From: Cystobacter fuscus DSM 2262
GTDB taxonomy: Bacteria; Myxococcota; Myxococcia; Myxococcales; Myxococcaceae
NCBI RefSeq assembly: GCF_000335475.2
Contig: NZ_ANAH02000071.1
Coordinates: 248,001 to 312,000, forward strand
Direction: 5' to 3'
DNA: 64,000 nt
Shown here: positions 16,412 through 25,821 of the stretch, piece by piece
Position numbering within the stretch: position 1 is the stretch's first letter
Layout: each line of letters opens with the position of its first letter
Made by a program: the position numbers and the translations under genes
Notes under the pieces: model-generated
Databases searched by the model: none
The model's input: the letters and a program-made list of their open reading frames with translations, nothing else
What the model was told of the DNA's origin: nothing

Positions 16412-18241
16412 ATGATCAATCGGCGAGGTTTTTTGCGTGCTGGCGCGGCGGTGGGTACAGGTTTCTTGCTGCCGGATGTCCTTCGCCAGCAGGCCCACGC
16501 TGACACGTACCTCCTCCTGCCGCCCCCGCCACCCGGGCAGCGCTTCGTGAATCTGCTCCCGCTCCCGCGGCGGGTGGACGCCACCCGCGTGGGCCAGCTC
16601 CATGTGCAGATGGAAGAACTCCAGCAATGGCTGGGGCTCACCAGTCCCTCCGGCAGCAAACTCATGACCACGGTCTGGGGTTATGGACTGCGGGGCCAGA
16701 AGGCGAGCTATCCCGGTTCGACTCTCGAGGCCTTCAAGAACGTTCCGCTGGCGGTCGAGTGGCGCAACACCCTGCCTCGGCCCCTCCTTCCGTTTCCGCG
16801 GGCACACCTGCTGCCCGTCGACACCAGCATCCATCTGGCCAGTCCCGGGTTCGGAGTGCCCACGGTCACCCACCTGCACGGTGGCCACACCGAGCCCGAG
16901 AGTGATGGGCTACCCGAGGCCTGGTTCACCCAGCGCTATCTGGAACGGGGACCTGATTGGCGCAAGCAACTCTATCGCTATGACAACACCCAGGAGGCGG
17001 GGACGCTCTGGTACCACGACCATACGCTCGGCATCACCCGCCTCAACGTCTACGCCGGCCTGGCGGGATTCTATCTGCTGCGGGACGAGAACGAGCAGTT
17101 GCTGATGCCCCTCAATGTGTTGCCGAGCGGGCCGTATGAGATTGTACTCGCCATCCAGGACCGGATGTTCACCGACCAGGGCCAGCTCTTCTATCCGGCG
17201 ACGCCTCCGCCCGACACGACGGCCCCCTTCCCCAGTGTGCTTCCGGAGTTCTTCGGCGATTTCATCCTGGTCAACGGCATGGCCTGGCCGCGGCTGGAGG
17301 TGGAGCCTCGCCAGTACCGCCTGCGCATGTTGAATGGCTCGGACTCGCGCTTCTACCGGCTCTTCTTCAACCAGGACATGCGCGGCCGCGTCTTCCAGGT
17401 GGGCACGGAACTGGGTCTGCTCGATCACCCGGTGCCGCTCGACGAGCCGTTCATTCTCGCGCCCGGAGAGCGCAGGGATCTGGTGATTGACTTCAAGGGG
17501 TTGGAGGGCGCGCGGCTCACCCTCCACAATGATGCGCCCGTCCCCTTCCCGGCGGGCGATCCGCTGGCGCCGGAGGATCCCACCCGGGACATCATGCGCT
17601 TCGACGTGAGCCTTCCCCTGCGCGGGCGCCCCTGGCCTTCCGCGGAGGTGCGCAAGGCGCTCCCGGGCGGCATTCCCGGCACACTGCGCCCCAAACATGG
17701 CCCTCTCCAGCCGCTCACGGCAACGCGAGAGCGCAAGGTGCTGCTCTTCGAGGGAACGGACAGATTCGGCCGCATCAGGCCGCTGCTCGGCGGGCAGGTT
17801 CAGCCCCAACGGCTCGAGACCTTCCTGTGGGACGAGCCCATCACCGAGAACCCCGTCCTGGGCACGGTGGAAGTCTGGGAGATCTACAACGTCACGGCGG
17901 ACGCCCACCCCATCCACCTGCACATGGTCCACTTCCAGGTGCTCGGCCGGGCTCCCCTCACGGTGGCCGAGGGCGCGGTGACTCCCAAGGAACACTTCGA
18001 CCCTCACACCGGGGAGAGCGAAGGCACGGGTGGCATCCTGGACCTCACCCAGGTCTCCGTGGGGGGGGTCCAACCGCCTCCGCCGGACGAGCAGGGCTGG
18101 AAGGACACCGTGCAAGCCTTCCCGGGTGAGGTCACCCGGATCGTCGCCCGCTTCGACAGGCCCGGGCGGTATGCCTGGCACTGCCACATCCTCTCGCATG
18201 AGGACCACGAGATGATGAGGCCCTACCAGGTGGTGAGCTGA
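16412..18241 (+). CDS. Tat-exported multicopper oxidase (CotA/CueO-like)
   Basis: 609 residues from ATG 16412, which has a GGAGG site. The N-terminus has a twin-arginine signal (NRRGFLRAGAAVGTGF). All four copper-binding histidine clusters are present: THLHGGHTEP, WYHDHTLG, HPIHLHMVHF and HCHILSHEDHEMM near the C-terminus. Three cupredoxin domains are expected. The enzyme should oxidise phenols, bilirubin-like compounds or metal ions in the periplasm while reducing oxygen to water. The substrate is not deducible. A separate promoter is expected in the 16.2-16.4 kb gap. Confidence 0.9.
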   Translation: MINRRGFLRAGAAVGTGFLLPDVLRQQAHADTYLLLPPPPPGQRFVNLLPLPRRVDATRVGQLHVQMEELQQWLGLTSPSGSKLMTTVWGYGLRGQKASYPGSTLEAFKNVPLAVEWRNTLPRPLLPFPRAHLLPVDTSIHLASPGFGVPTVTHLHGGHTEPESDGLPEAWFTQRYLERGPDWRKQLYRYDNTQEAGTLWYHDHTLGITRLNVYAGLAGFYLLRDENEQLLMPLNVLPSGPYEIVLAIQDRMFTDQGQLFYPATPPPDTTAPFPSVLPEFFGDFILVNGMAWPRLEVEPRQYRLRMLNGSDSRFYRLFFNQDMRGRVFQVGTELGLLDHPVPLDEPFILAPGERRDLVIDFKGLEGARLTLHNDAPVPFPAGDPLAPEDPTRDIMRFDVSLPLRGRPWPSAEVRKALPGGIPGTLRPKHGPLQPLTATRERKVLLFEGTDRFGRIRPLLGGQVQPQRLETFLWDEPITENPVLGTVEVWEIYNVTADAHPIHLHMVHFQVLGRAPLTVAEGAVTPKEHFDPHTGESEGTGGILDLTQVSVGGVQPPPPDEQGWKDTVQAFPGEVTRIVARFDRPGRYAWHCHILSHEDHEMMRPYQVVS

Positions 18242-18762
18242 CCGCGGGTGGTCTCCGCTCTCTCTGGAGCTCCGGTGAGATCGGCCGGGCGCGCATCAGG
18301 AAGTTCGACAACAAGGGAAAGGACAACGAGCGCTTCTATTGGACGCTCACGGCGTGAAGCGCCGGCCTGGATCCGCCCCGGTCCGTGGCCCTGGTAGGGG
18401 AAGGAGCAACTGCAGCAGGTGGACCGGGCCGAAGGTGGTGAAGCCCACCTGGGCGCGCGAGTCTCCTTCCGTCAGTGAATGGGCTTTGGGCATGATGGGC
18501 TCGGCGGGGTGACCTCGGACCGCGCGGCCAGGGAGCGTCCTGGCCGCATGTCTGGGTATGAGGGAGCGGTCTGACAGTCGTTGGCTGGCGCCACGGCATC
18601 GGGAGCTGTCCGTCGCGATGTTTGGTTCGTGTCATTCATGGTCGTCGAGGCGAGCGAGGGGTCCTTCCGGCTGGCCTGCGAGGGAGCGGCCGGGACTTCC
18701 AGGCGAGCTGTGCGTATTGATTGCCAAGGACATCGCGACAGGCGGAGGGGAAGAAGGGAGAC
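18242..18762. other. Intergenic stretch with a C-terminal gene fragment
   Basis: 521 bases between the multicopper oxidase and the histidine kinase. A plus-strand frame ending at 18357 encodes a protein-like tail (GEIGRARIRKF, then NERFYWTLTA and stop). It has no start and looks like the leftover end of a deleted gene. The rest holds no convincing gene. The kinase promoter should lie in the last 200 bases. Confidence 0.4.
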
Positions 18763-20733
18763 ATGGCCGATACGCAGTGGAGCGAGGCAGGGCTGGAGGC
18801 GACCGACCCGGCGAGTGTCTCGCCGGACTCTCCGATGCTCTGGCTCGGAGGTGGCCTTCTCCCCCGCTTGCGCTGGGTGAGCCCCTCCCTCTTGCAGGCC
18901 CTCGGCCATTCCCTGGAGGAGTGCAAGGCACGGGACTTCGTCCAGCGGCTCGTGCACCCGGAGGACCTCGACCGGGTGCTGGAGGCCTGGCGGAGGGTCA
19001 TCCGGACAGGTGGGTCGAGCTCGGTCGAGTTCCGTGCCGAGGCGACGCAGGGAAGGCTCGTTCACCTGTCCGTCGAGCTGAGCGCCGTCGAGTCCGCGGC
19101 GGATGGAGGGGGAGAGCTCATCGGCACCGTTCGAGTCCTCGTTCCCGCCGCGCGGCCCGTGTTCCAGTCACCGTCCACCACCTGTCCGTTGCTGGGGGAA
19201 ACGCCGGAAGAGGTGGCCCAGGAACTCACTCGCTCCGAGCGCGAGCACGTGGAACTCACCGACACCGTCGATGGCATCGTCTGGTCCACGGATGCGAGGT
19301 TCCGCTTCACGTTCGTCAGCAAGCAGGCCGAGCGCCTGTTGGGCTATTCCACCCAGAAGTGGATGCAGGAGCCTGATTTCTGGGTGAAACACCTGCACCC
19401 CGAGGATCAGGACTGGGCTCCGGCCTTCTGTATGAAGGCGGCGATGGAGTGCAGGGCGCACGAATTCGAGTACCGGATGATCGCCGCGGATGGGCGCGTC
19501 GTGTGGCTGCGCGACATCGTCACGGTGATTTCCGAGGACGGCGTCCCTCGCGAGCTGCGCGGCATCATGGTGGACATCACCGAGCATCGCCGGGCTCGCG
19601 AGTACCTGGAGCACATGGTGTCGCTCCTGCGCGCCACCCTCGAATCGACCGCGGACGGGGTGGTGGTGGTCGACCAACGCCGGCGGGTCACGGCCTACAA
19701 CAGGAGGTTCCTGGAGCTCTGGCGGATGTCCGACGAGTTCCGCAAGGACTGGGACGGCGAGAAGATGCTCAGGTACGCGCTCACCCAGGTCCAGCATCCG
19801 GAGCAGTTCCGCGAACGGGTTCTGGCGCTGCGCACGGCTCCCGAGCAGGAGAGCCACGACACCATCGAGATGCGCGATGGGCGCATTCTCGAGCGCTACT
19901 CCCGCCCCCAGCGGTTGGGAGACACCATCATCGGCCGTGTCTGGAGCTACCGGGACGTGACGACGGAGCGCCGTGCACAGGCGGAGCGCGAGCGGCTGCT
20001 GCACGAGGCCGAGGAAGCCATTCGCGTGCGCGATGACTTCCTGTCCATTGCCTCCCACGAGCTGAAGACTCCGCTCACCCCCCTCAAGCTCCATCTGCAG
20101 GTGCTGCGGCAGCGGGCGGTGTCCGGACAGCCCTTCCCGCTCCAACATGTGGAGAAGGCGCTCGCCCAGGTCGCGCGGCTCTCCGGGCTCATCAATGATC
20201 TGCTGGACACCTCGCGCATCCAGGCGGGACGGCTGGAGCTGCGGCACGAGCCCGTGCCGCTCCAGCAACTCACCCGCGAGGTGCTCGCGGACCTCCGCCC
20301 GGTCAGTCCTCACCACACGCTCGAGTACGAGGAGCCCGACGAGACGCTCACCATCCAGGGGGATCGGGGACGGCTCGCCCAGGTGCTGGTGAACCTGCTG
20401 GAGAACGCCATCAAGTACAGCCCCATGGGGGGAACCATCCGCCTCACGGTGGAGCGCTATGGTGGCCAGGCCCTCGTCTCGGTGACGGACAGGGGAATCG
20501 GCATCCCGTCGGACCAGAAGGCCCACCTCTTCGAGCGCTTCTTCCGGGCGCGCAACGCCCCCATCTCGGGCTTCGGAGGGCTGGGGCTGGGGCTCTACAT
20601 CTGCCGTGACATCGTCGAGCACCACGGAGGCCGCATCTGGGTGGAGAGCGAGGTGGGATCCGGCTCGACCTTTCGTTTCACGCTCCCGGCGTTGGAGGGC
20701 GCGGCCGACGCGCACGCGCTTCCCGGGCCTTGA
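18763..20733 (+). CDS. PAS-domain sensor histidine kinase
   Basis: 656 residues from ATG 18763 with an AGGGAG site; an in-frame ATG at 18721 is less likely. There is no signal peptide or membrane segment, so it is cytoplasmic. About three PAS-like domains come first, the clearest being the second (IVWSTDARFRFTFVSKQAERLLGY to DITEHRRAR) and third (STADGVVVVDQRRRVTAYN). The HisKA box has His432 in SIASHELKTPLTP, followed by the ATPase domain with N box LLENAIKYSP, DRGIGIP and GGLGLGLYI. No receiver domain or response regulator is adjacent, so this is an orphan kinase typical of myxobacteria. Confidence 0.9.
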   Translation: MADTQWSEAGLEATDPASVSPDSPMLWLGGGLLPRLRWVSPSLLQALGHSLEECKARDFVQRLVHPEDLDRVLEAWRRVIRTGGSSSVEFRAEATQGRLVHLSVELSAVESAADGGGELIGTVRVLVPAARPVFQSPSTTCPLLGETPEEVAQELTRSEREHVELTDTVDGIVWSTDARFRFTFVSKQAERLLGYSTQKWMQEPDFWVKHLHPEDQDWAPAFCMKAAMECRAHEFEYRMIAADGRVVWLRDIVTVISEDGVPRELRGIMVDITEHRRAREYLEHMVSLLRATLESTADGVVVVDQRRRVTAYNRRFLELWRMSDEFRKDWDGEKMLRYALTQVQHPEQFRERVLALRTAPEQESHDTIEMRDGRILERYSRPQRLGDTIIGRVWSYRDVTTERRAQAERERLLHEAEEAIRVRDDFLSIASHELKTPLTPLKLHLQVLRQRAVSGQPFPLQHVEKALAQVARLSGLINDLLDTSRIQAGRLELRHEPVPLQQLTREVLADLRPVSPHHTLEYEEPDETLTIQGDRGRLAQVLVNLLENAIKYSPMGGTIRLTVERYGGQALVSVTDRGIGIPSDQKAHLFERFFRARNAPISGFGGLGLGLYICRDIVEHHGGRIWVESEVGSGSTFRFTLPALEGAADAHALPGP

Positions 20734-20742
20734 GTTTCGGTA

Positions 20743-21333
20743 TCAAAACGTCCCTTGGGGAGGGGGCCGCATCCGGAGCGAAGCGAGGCTAGCGCGTACG
20801 CTCTGGCGTGCGGCCGCGAGCACCTCGTGCTTCGCGTTATCTGTCGCGAGACCACGCGCGATCATCACCGCCCCGACGCACTGATTGAGCAGCGCGAAGG
20901 CGGCCGATGAGTCGCCCACCTTCTCGGAGAGGACGGCCATCAGCTCCGAAAGCGCGCGCTCGAACACCTTCTTCGTCTCGTGCGGAGCGCGGCCCACCTC
21001 CGAGGCGAGCGGTGGCAGCACGCATCCCGCCTCCGGATGCCGCACGTGCGCGAGGCTGAGATAGGCGTCGAGGGCGAGGAGCAGTTGCTCTTCGTTGCGC
21101 GGCTCGAGCGTGGAGAAGCGAGCGCGCGTCGCCTCGAGCTCCGTCTCGACGATGGAGGACAGCAGCTCGTCCTTCCCTTCGAAGTGCCGATAGAACGCGC
21201 CGCTGGTGAACCCCGCCGCGCTCACGAGCGCATCCACTCCGCTGCCCGCGAACCCCTGCTGCTTGGCGAGCGAGGCACTGGCGCGTACGAGCTTCTCACG
21301 GGACCGCGACTTCTGTTCAGGGGGATGGCGCAT
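20743..21333 (-). CDS. TetR/AcrR-family repressor
   Basis: 196 residues from ATG 21333; the frame stays open upstream but enters the divergent gene. The N-terminal helix-turn-helix is typical (KLVRASASLAKQQGFAGSGVDALVSAAGFTSGAFYRHFEGKDELL), with a helical ligand-binding domain after it. It is divergent from the molybdopterin oxidoreductase gene with a palindrome between them, so it probably represses both. The inducer is unknown. Confidence 0.88.
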   Translation of the reverse strand: MRHPPEQKSRSREKLVRASASLAKQQGFAGSGVDALVSAAGFTSGAFYRHFEGKDELLSSIVETELEATRARFSTLEPRNEEQLLLALDAYLSLAHVRHPEAGCVLPPLASEVGRAPHETKKVFERALSELMAVLSEKVGDSSAAFALLNQCVGAVMIARGLATDNAKHEVLAAARQSVRASLASLRMRPPPQGTF

Positions 21334-21347
21334 GGGGTGCCCACGAG

Positions 21348-21363
21348 GATAACGTTCGTTATC
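21348..21363. promoter_or_regulatory. Palindromic TetR operator
   Basis: GATAACG-TT-CGTTATC, two seven-base arms around two bases, sits midway between the divergent TetR start (21333) and oxidoreductase start (21383). Size, symmetry and position are those of a TetR-family operator that would control both promoters. Confidence 0.7.
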
Positions 21364-21382
21364 TTCCTGGCAAGGGTCCCCC

Positions 21383-23674
21383 ATGACCACCGAACAGACC
21401 GCCTGCATCCTGTGCTCCCGCAACTGCGGACTCCGCGTCGAAGTCGAGGGCTCACGCTTCACGAGCATTCGTGGCGATGAAGCGCATCCGGTGTCCAAGG
21501 GCTACCTCTGTCAGAAGGCCGCGCGGCTGCAGCACTACCAGGAGAACGCGGACCGCCTCGAGCATCCGCTGCGACGCGAGCCTGATGGCTCCTTCGTCCG
21601 CGTCGGCTGGGACGAGGCGCTCGCGGACATCGCCAGGCGCCTCATCGCCATCCGCGAACGGCACGGCGGGCGGGCGTTCGCGTTCTATGGCGGCGGTGGC
21701 CAGGGCAACCACCTGGGAGGCGCCTACAGCCGGCAGCTCACGAAGGCGATGAAGAGCCGCTTCGTCTACAGCGCCCTCGCACAGGAGAAGACGGGCGACT
21801 TCTGGGTCAATGGACGGCTCTTCGGGGATCAGCGGTGCCACCTCACCGAGGACGTGGAGCACGCGGACTTCGTGCTGTTCATCGGCACCAACCCGTTCCA
21901 GGCGCACGGCATCCCCAACGCACGCGACACCCTGCGCGAGCTGAAGAAGGATCCCGCGCGCCAGATGGTCGTGGTCGATCCGCGCAAGACGGAGACCGCG
22001 CGCCTCGCGGATGTCCACCTGCAGCTTCGCCCCGGCACCGACGCGTTCCTGATGGCGGCCATCCTCGCCATCATCGTGCGCGAGGGCCTGCATGACCGCG
22101 AGTTCCTCGCGCGGCGCTGCACCGGCTTCGACGCGCTGGAGGCGGAGCTGCGCTCGATACCGGTCGAGGACTACGTTCGCCGGGCCGACGTGCCCCTCGC
22201 CGACGTCGAGCGCGTGGCCCGGGGGTTCGCCCAGGCCCGCACGGCCTGTGTGCGCATCGACCTCGGCCTGCAACAGAGCCTCCACAGCACGCTCAACTCC
22301 TACCTCGAGAAGCTGCTGTTCCTCGTCACCGGCAACTTCGGCAAACGAGGAGGGAACAACTTCCACTCGTTCTTCCTCCCGTTGCTCGGCCACACCGACG
22401 AGCGGGACAGCCGGCACCCCCGCACGGCCCATCACAAGATGCATCCCATCTCCGGGATCTATCCGCCGAACATCCTGCCCAGCGAGATCGAGCATGAGGG
22501 AGAGGACCGCATCCGCGCGATGTTCGTCGACAGCGCCAACCCCGCGCTCACGGGCGCGAACACCGCCGCCTATGAGCGGGCCTTCTCCAAGCTCGAGCTG
22601 CTGGTCGTCGTGGACGTGGCCATGACGGAAACCGCCCGGCTCGCCCACTACGTCCTGCCCGCGGCGACGCAGTTCGAGAAGTGGGAGTGCACCGGCTTCA
22701 ACCTCGAGTTCCCGGACAACGCGTTCCACCTGCGCCACCCCGTGTTCCCGCCGCGGGCGGAGGCCCTGCCGGAGCCAGAGATCTACACGCGCCTGCTCGA
22801 GGCGATGGGAGAACTCCCGACGTCCTTCCCACTGCTGCGACGCATCGCCACGCGCGAGCCCGCGGCGACGAAGCACGTCGTCTTCCTCGCGGCGATGGGC
22901 GCCCTGCTGGTGAAGAAGCCCCGCCTTCGGCCCTTCGCCGCGTCCATCATCTACCGCGCCCTGGGACCGACGCTCCGGACCCCCCGCGCGAGCGCCTCGC
23001 GCGTTCCACCCGCCGCGGCGGCGCCCCTGCTCGCCCTGGCCCTCCAGCTGGCGAACCAGGAGCCCGCCGCCGTGCGTCGTGCCGGGCACCGGGGCAACCG
23101 GCTCACGTTGGGCGTGTCGTTGTTCCACGCCATTCTGGAGCGCGCGGAGGGAACCCTGGTCACCCGGCATGAGTTCGAGGACACGTGGTCGTTCATCCGG
23201 CACCGTGACGGGCGCATCCATCTCGACATCCCCGAGATGCTCCAGGCGCTTCACGCGCTTCGCGACGAGCCTCCGGCGGACCACCCCCTGGTGCTGATCG
23301 CCGGCGAGCGCCGGGGATACAACGCGAACCAGATCTACCGGGATCCGGCGTGGCGGAAGACCGACCTCGACGGTGCCATGCGGATGCACCCCGACGACGC
23401 GCGTGCGCTCGGGTTGCGGCAAGGCGCGCGAGCCCTCTGCACCTCGGCGACGGGTGAGCTCCCCGTCACCATCGAACTCGACGAGATGCTCCGTCCAGGC
23501 ATGGTCATCATTCCCCACGGATACGGCATGCGCTATCGCGGGGGCGAGCCGAACGGCCCGCAGATCAATCGCCTCACGGCGAGCGAGCATTGCGATCCGC
23601 TCGCGCGCACGCCGTACCACAAGCACGTTCCGGTGAGCGTGCGCGCCATCCAGGATGTGTCCGAGTCGTCGTAG
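21383..23674 (+). CDS. Molybdopterin-dependent oxidoreductase
   Basis: 763 residues of the DMSO reductase / formate dehydrogenase superfamily. The N-terminal 4Fe-4S site is Cys8-X2-Cys11-X3-Cys15-X27-Cys43 (CILCSRNCG ... GYLC). The bis-MGD domain follows (FIGTNPFQAHGIPNARDT, VVVDPRKTETA, FVDSANPALTG), and the C-terminal dinucleotide-binding barrel includes MHPDDARALGL and NRLTASEHCDPL. No twin-arginine signal is seen, so it is probably cytoplasmic. It stands alone with its TetR regulator and has no electron-transfer subunit next to it. The substrate is unknown. Confidence 0.88.
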   Translation: MTTEQTACILCSRNCGLRVEVEGSRFTSIRGDEAHPVSKGYLCQKAARLQHYQENADRLEHPLRREPDGSFVRVGWDEALADIARRLIAIRERHGGRAFAFYGGGGQGNHLGGAYSRQLTKAMKSRFVYSALAQEKTGDFWVNGRLFGDQRCHLTEDVEHADFVLFIGTNPFQAHGIPNARDTLRELKKDPARQMVVVDPRKTETARLADVHLQLRPGTDAFLMAAILAIIVREGLHDREFLARRCTGFDALEAELRSIPVEDYVRRADVPLADVERVARGFAQARTACVRIDLGLQQSLHSTLNSYLEKLLFLVTGNFGKRGGNNFHSFFLPLLGHTDERDSRHPRTAHHKMHPISGIYPPNILPSEIEHEGEDRIRAMFVDSANPALTGANTAAYERAFSKLELLVVVDVAMTETARLAHYVLPAATQFEKWECTGFNLEFPDNAFHLRHPVFPPRAEALPEPEIYTRLLEAMGELPTSFPLLRRIATREPAATKHVVFLAAMGALLVKKPRLRPFAASIIYRALGPTLRTPRASASRVPPAAAAPLLALALQLANQEPAAVRRAGHRGNRLTLGVSLFHAILERAEGTLVTRHEFEDTWSFIRHRDGRIHLDIPEMLQALHALRDEPPADHPLVLIAGERRGYNANQIYRDPAWRKTDLDGAMRMHPDDARALGLRQGARALCTSATGELPVTIELDEMLRPGMVIIPHGYGMRYRGGEPNGPQINRLTASEHCDPLARTPYHKHVPVSVRAIQDVSESS

Positions 23675-23702
23675 GCCACCGTTATCGCCGGAAGACGCTC
23701 AG

Positions 23703-23761
23703 GGCGGGAAAGGTGTCGGCGGGAAAGGTGTCAAGCGACTCGTCACGACACCTTTGTCGCC
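23703..23761. repeat. 15-base direct and inverted repeat cluster
   Basis: GGCGGGAAAGGTGTC occurs twice in tandem (23703-23717 and 23718-23732), and an inverted copy (GACACCTTT-GT-CGCC) ends at 23761. Copies two and three can form a strong hairpin. It lies 28 bases after the oxidoreductase stop. It may act as its terminator, or belong to a dispersed repeat family. Confidence 0.6.
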
Positions 23762-23947
23762 TTGATTTTCCCTCGGATGTTGCAAGTATCGTGAGAACGG
23801 ATGGGTCGACGTTCGATCCACATGCGGTGAGGATGGCGGTCGTGAGCGAGGCGTTTGACGAAGAGGGCGGCAAGCCCGTCCCCATGGGGTGTTGTCGGCA
23901 CTCGTGCTCCCTCGTGCCGATTCCCGTGGACCCCATGCAGGCAAGCC

Positions 23948-24940
23948 ATGACGCTCACCCAACTCCGCTATCTCATCGCCATCGTCGACGCCGGCCTCAA
24001 CATCAGCCGCGCGGCTGAACGCGTTCACGCCACCCAGCCCGGCATTTCCAAGCAGATCCGGCTGTTGGAGGACGAACTCGGCCTGCAGCTGTTCACCCGC
24101 AGGGGAAAGAACCTCGAGCACCTGACCGATGCGGGCCACGAGGTGGTGCGCCGGGCGCGGCTGATGGTTCTCGAGGAGGCCAACATCCAGGCGCTGGCCG
24201 CCAACCACCGCAACCAGGACAGTGGCGAGCTCCGCATCTCCAGCTCGCATACCCAGGCGCGCTTCGTGCTGCCCTCGGCGGTGGCACGCCTGCGTCGGAC
24301 CTATCCGTCCGTCGCGGTGCACCTGCTGCCGGCCGACGAGAAGAACCTGCTGGAGTGGGTCGGGCGGGGCGAGGTGGACCTGTCGATCGTCAGTGCCGTG
24401 GGCACGCCACAGGGCTGCGTGGCGGTTCCCGCCTTCCAGTGGCAACGGGTGCTGGTGGTGCCCAGGAAGCATCCGCTGGCCACGCTGAAGCGGTCGCCGA
24501 CCATCGCCGACCTCGCCGCCTGTCCGCTGGTGACCTACGAATCGGCGCTGCGGCCCGAGTCCACCCTGCGCCAGGCCTTCCAGCTCGCCGGCTACACGCC
24601 CATGCTCGCCTGCACGGCACTGGACGCGGACTTGATCAAGACCTACGTGCGGGCCGGGCTGGGTGTGGGCATCCTGGCGGAAATGGCCGTGCTGGCCGAC
24701 GACGCACGTGACCTGAAGGTCATTTCCCTGGGTGGCTTGCTGCCGGTCTGCACCACCTGGATCGTGCTTCGACGCGATCAGGTGTTGTGCAATTTCGCCA
24801 TGGATTTCATCGCCGGGGTGGCACCGCGGGTCGACCCGCTCGACGTGCGCAGGGCTCTGGCGGGCGAGGCGGTGGACTGGGGGGCGGTGCCCTCGTGGTC
24901 CGAGTTCACCGCGGTGTCGCGCCTCGCGTCCTTGGGATGA
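23948..24940 (+). CDS. LysR-family regulator (CysB/Cbl-like)
   Basis: 330 residues from ATG 23948. The N-terminus (MTLTQLRYLIAIVDAGLNIS, ERVHATQPGISKQIRLLEDELG) is of the CysB/Cbl type, which begins with this MxLxQLRY pattern and responds to sulfur metabolites. The effector domain contains GELRISSSHTQARF. It converges on the DOPA-dioxygenase-like gene with only 10 bases between their stops, so it does not share the usual divergent control layout. The target is unclear. Confidence 0.85.
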   Translation: MTLTQLRYLIAIVDAGLNISRAAERVHATQPGISKQIRLLEDELGLQLFTRRGKNLEHLTDAGHEVVRRARLMVLEEANIQALAANHRNQDSGELRISSSHTQARFVLPSAVARLRRTYPSVAVHLLPADEKNLLEWVGRGEVDLSIVSAVGTPQGCVAVPAFQWQRVLVVPRKHPLATLKRSPTIADLAACPLVTYESALRPESTLRQAFQLAGYTPMLACTALDADLIKTYVRAGLGVGILAEMAVLADDARDLKVISLGGLLPVCTTWIVLRRDQVLCNFAMDFIAGVAPRVDPLDVRRALAGEAVDWGAVPSWSEFTAVSRLASLG

Positions 24941-24950
24941 CACGCCACGC

Positions 24951-25667
24951 TCAGCGCTCCAGCTTCACGCTGGGGCGGGTGTTGGGGTAGATCTGCTCGA
25001 TCTCGGGTTCCTTGCCCGGTTCGGGTTTCGGCCAGTGATAGGCGTTCACCGGCTGCGAGCGATTGACCCACAGCGCGTAGTACAGATGATCCGCGCGCGG
25101 GTCCGCCGTATTGGGATGCAACAGGATGGTCAGGCCCAGGCTGTTGAGCTGCAGCCAGGGAATGATGATGGGAACCAGGTCATTGGTGAAGCCGAAATAG
25201 AACGAGGGCGTGACATGAGGGCCGCGCGGTTCCAGGTTCCAGTCGCCCAGTTCGACGTTGAAGCGCTCGGCCGCCCATTTGCGGATCAGCGCCGCTTTTT
25301 CATGGGTGTCTTCGTCGAAGTAGACGTGCGCGTGGTAGCTCTTGATGTCGGTGTACCGGCGCGGCGTGGTGGGCAGCGTGCTCTCTCCCGGGCGTAGACT
25401 GACCGGGCGCGGTGTGGGTTGTTTGTAGGTTTCATAGCCCCACGGGCTCTGGCCGGGCGTGGGGCGAGGGGGTGCCGGTGGTGGCGTCGCACCGGGAGTC
25501 GGCCTGGCCTGCTCGGCCGCCAGCGCGTCGGTGGACAACGCGGTGGTGAGGAGCGTGGCGGCGGCCAGTCCGGTGTTGACGAGCAACTGGCGCCGTCCGG
25601 GCGACAGCAGGTCCGCCCAATCCTGATCGCTCTCGGCGGTGTGGATGGGTTTTCGTTCTTCCGACAT
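24951..25667 (-). CDS. Exported DOPA 4,5-dioxygenase-like protein
   Basis: 238 residues from ATG 25667 (GGGAGAG site). The C-terminal 120 residues match the DOPA 4,5-dioxygenase family: SYHAHVYFDEDTHEKA, GPHVTPSF and ILLHPNTADPRADHLYYALW carry the conserved histidines. Ahead of it lies an unusual N-terminus with a Tat-like signal (GRRQLLVNTGLAAATLL to ALA) and a proline-rich linker. The usual family member is a small cytosolic extradiol enzyme for catechols. This one is predicted to act outside the cytoplasm. Confidence 0.75.
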   Translation of the reverse strand: MSEERKPIHTAESDQDWADLLSPGRRQLLVNTGLAAATLLTTALSTDALAAEQARPTPGATPPPAPPRPTPGQSPWGYETYKQPTPRPVSLRPGESTLPTTPRRYTDIKSYHAHVYFDEDTHEKAALIRKWAAERFNVELGDWNLEPRGPHVTPSFYFGFTNDLVPIIIPWLQLNSLGLTILLHPNTADPRADHLYYALWVNRSQPVNAYHWPKPEPGKEPEIEQIYPNTRPSVKLER

Positions 25668-25821
25668 CTGCGTCTCTCCCGCGCCGCGCGGCAGGCGAGC
25701 CCATGACACTGCCCGCGTGGCGGATCCACCATCAGTCAACCAGCGTCCCGGGCGCTGGGCCAATGACGGTTGGGAATATCCATATACTGGCACCAGGCTG
25801 AACAGGGTCCGCCGAGCCGTG

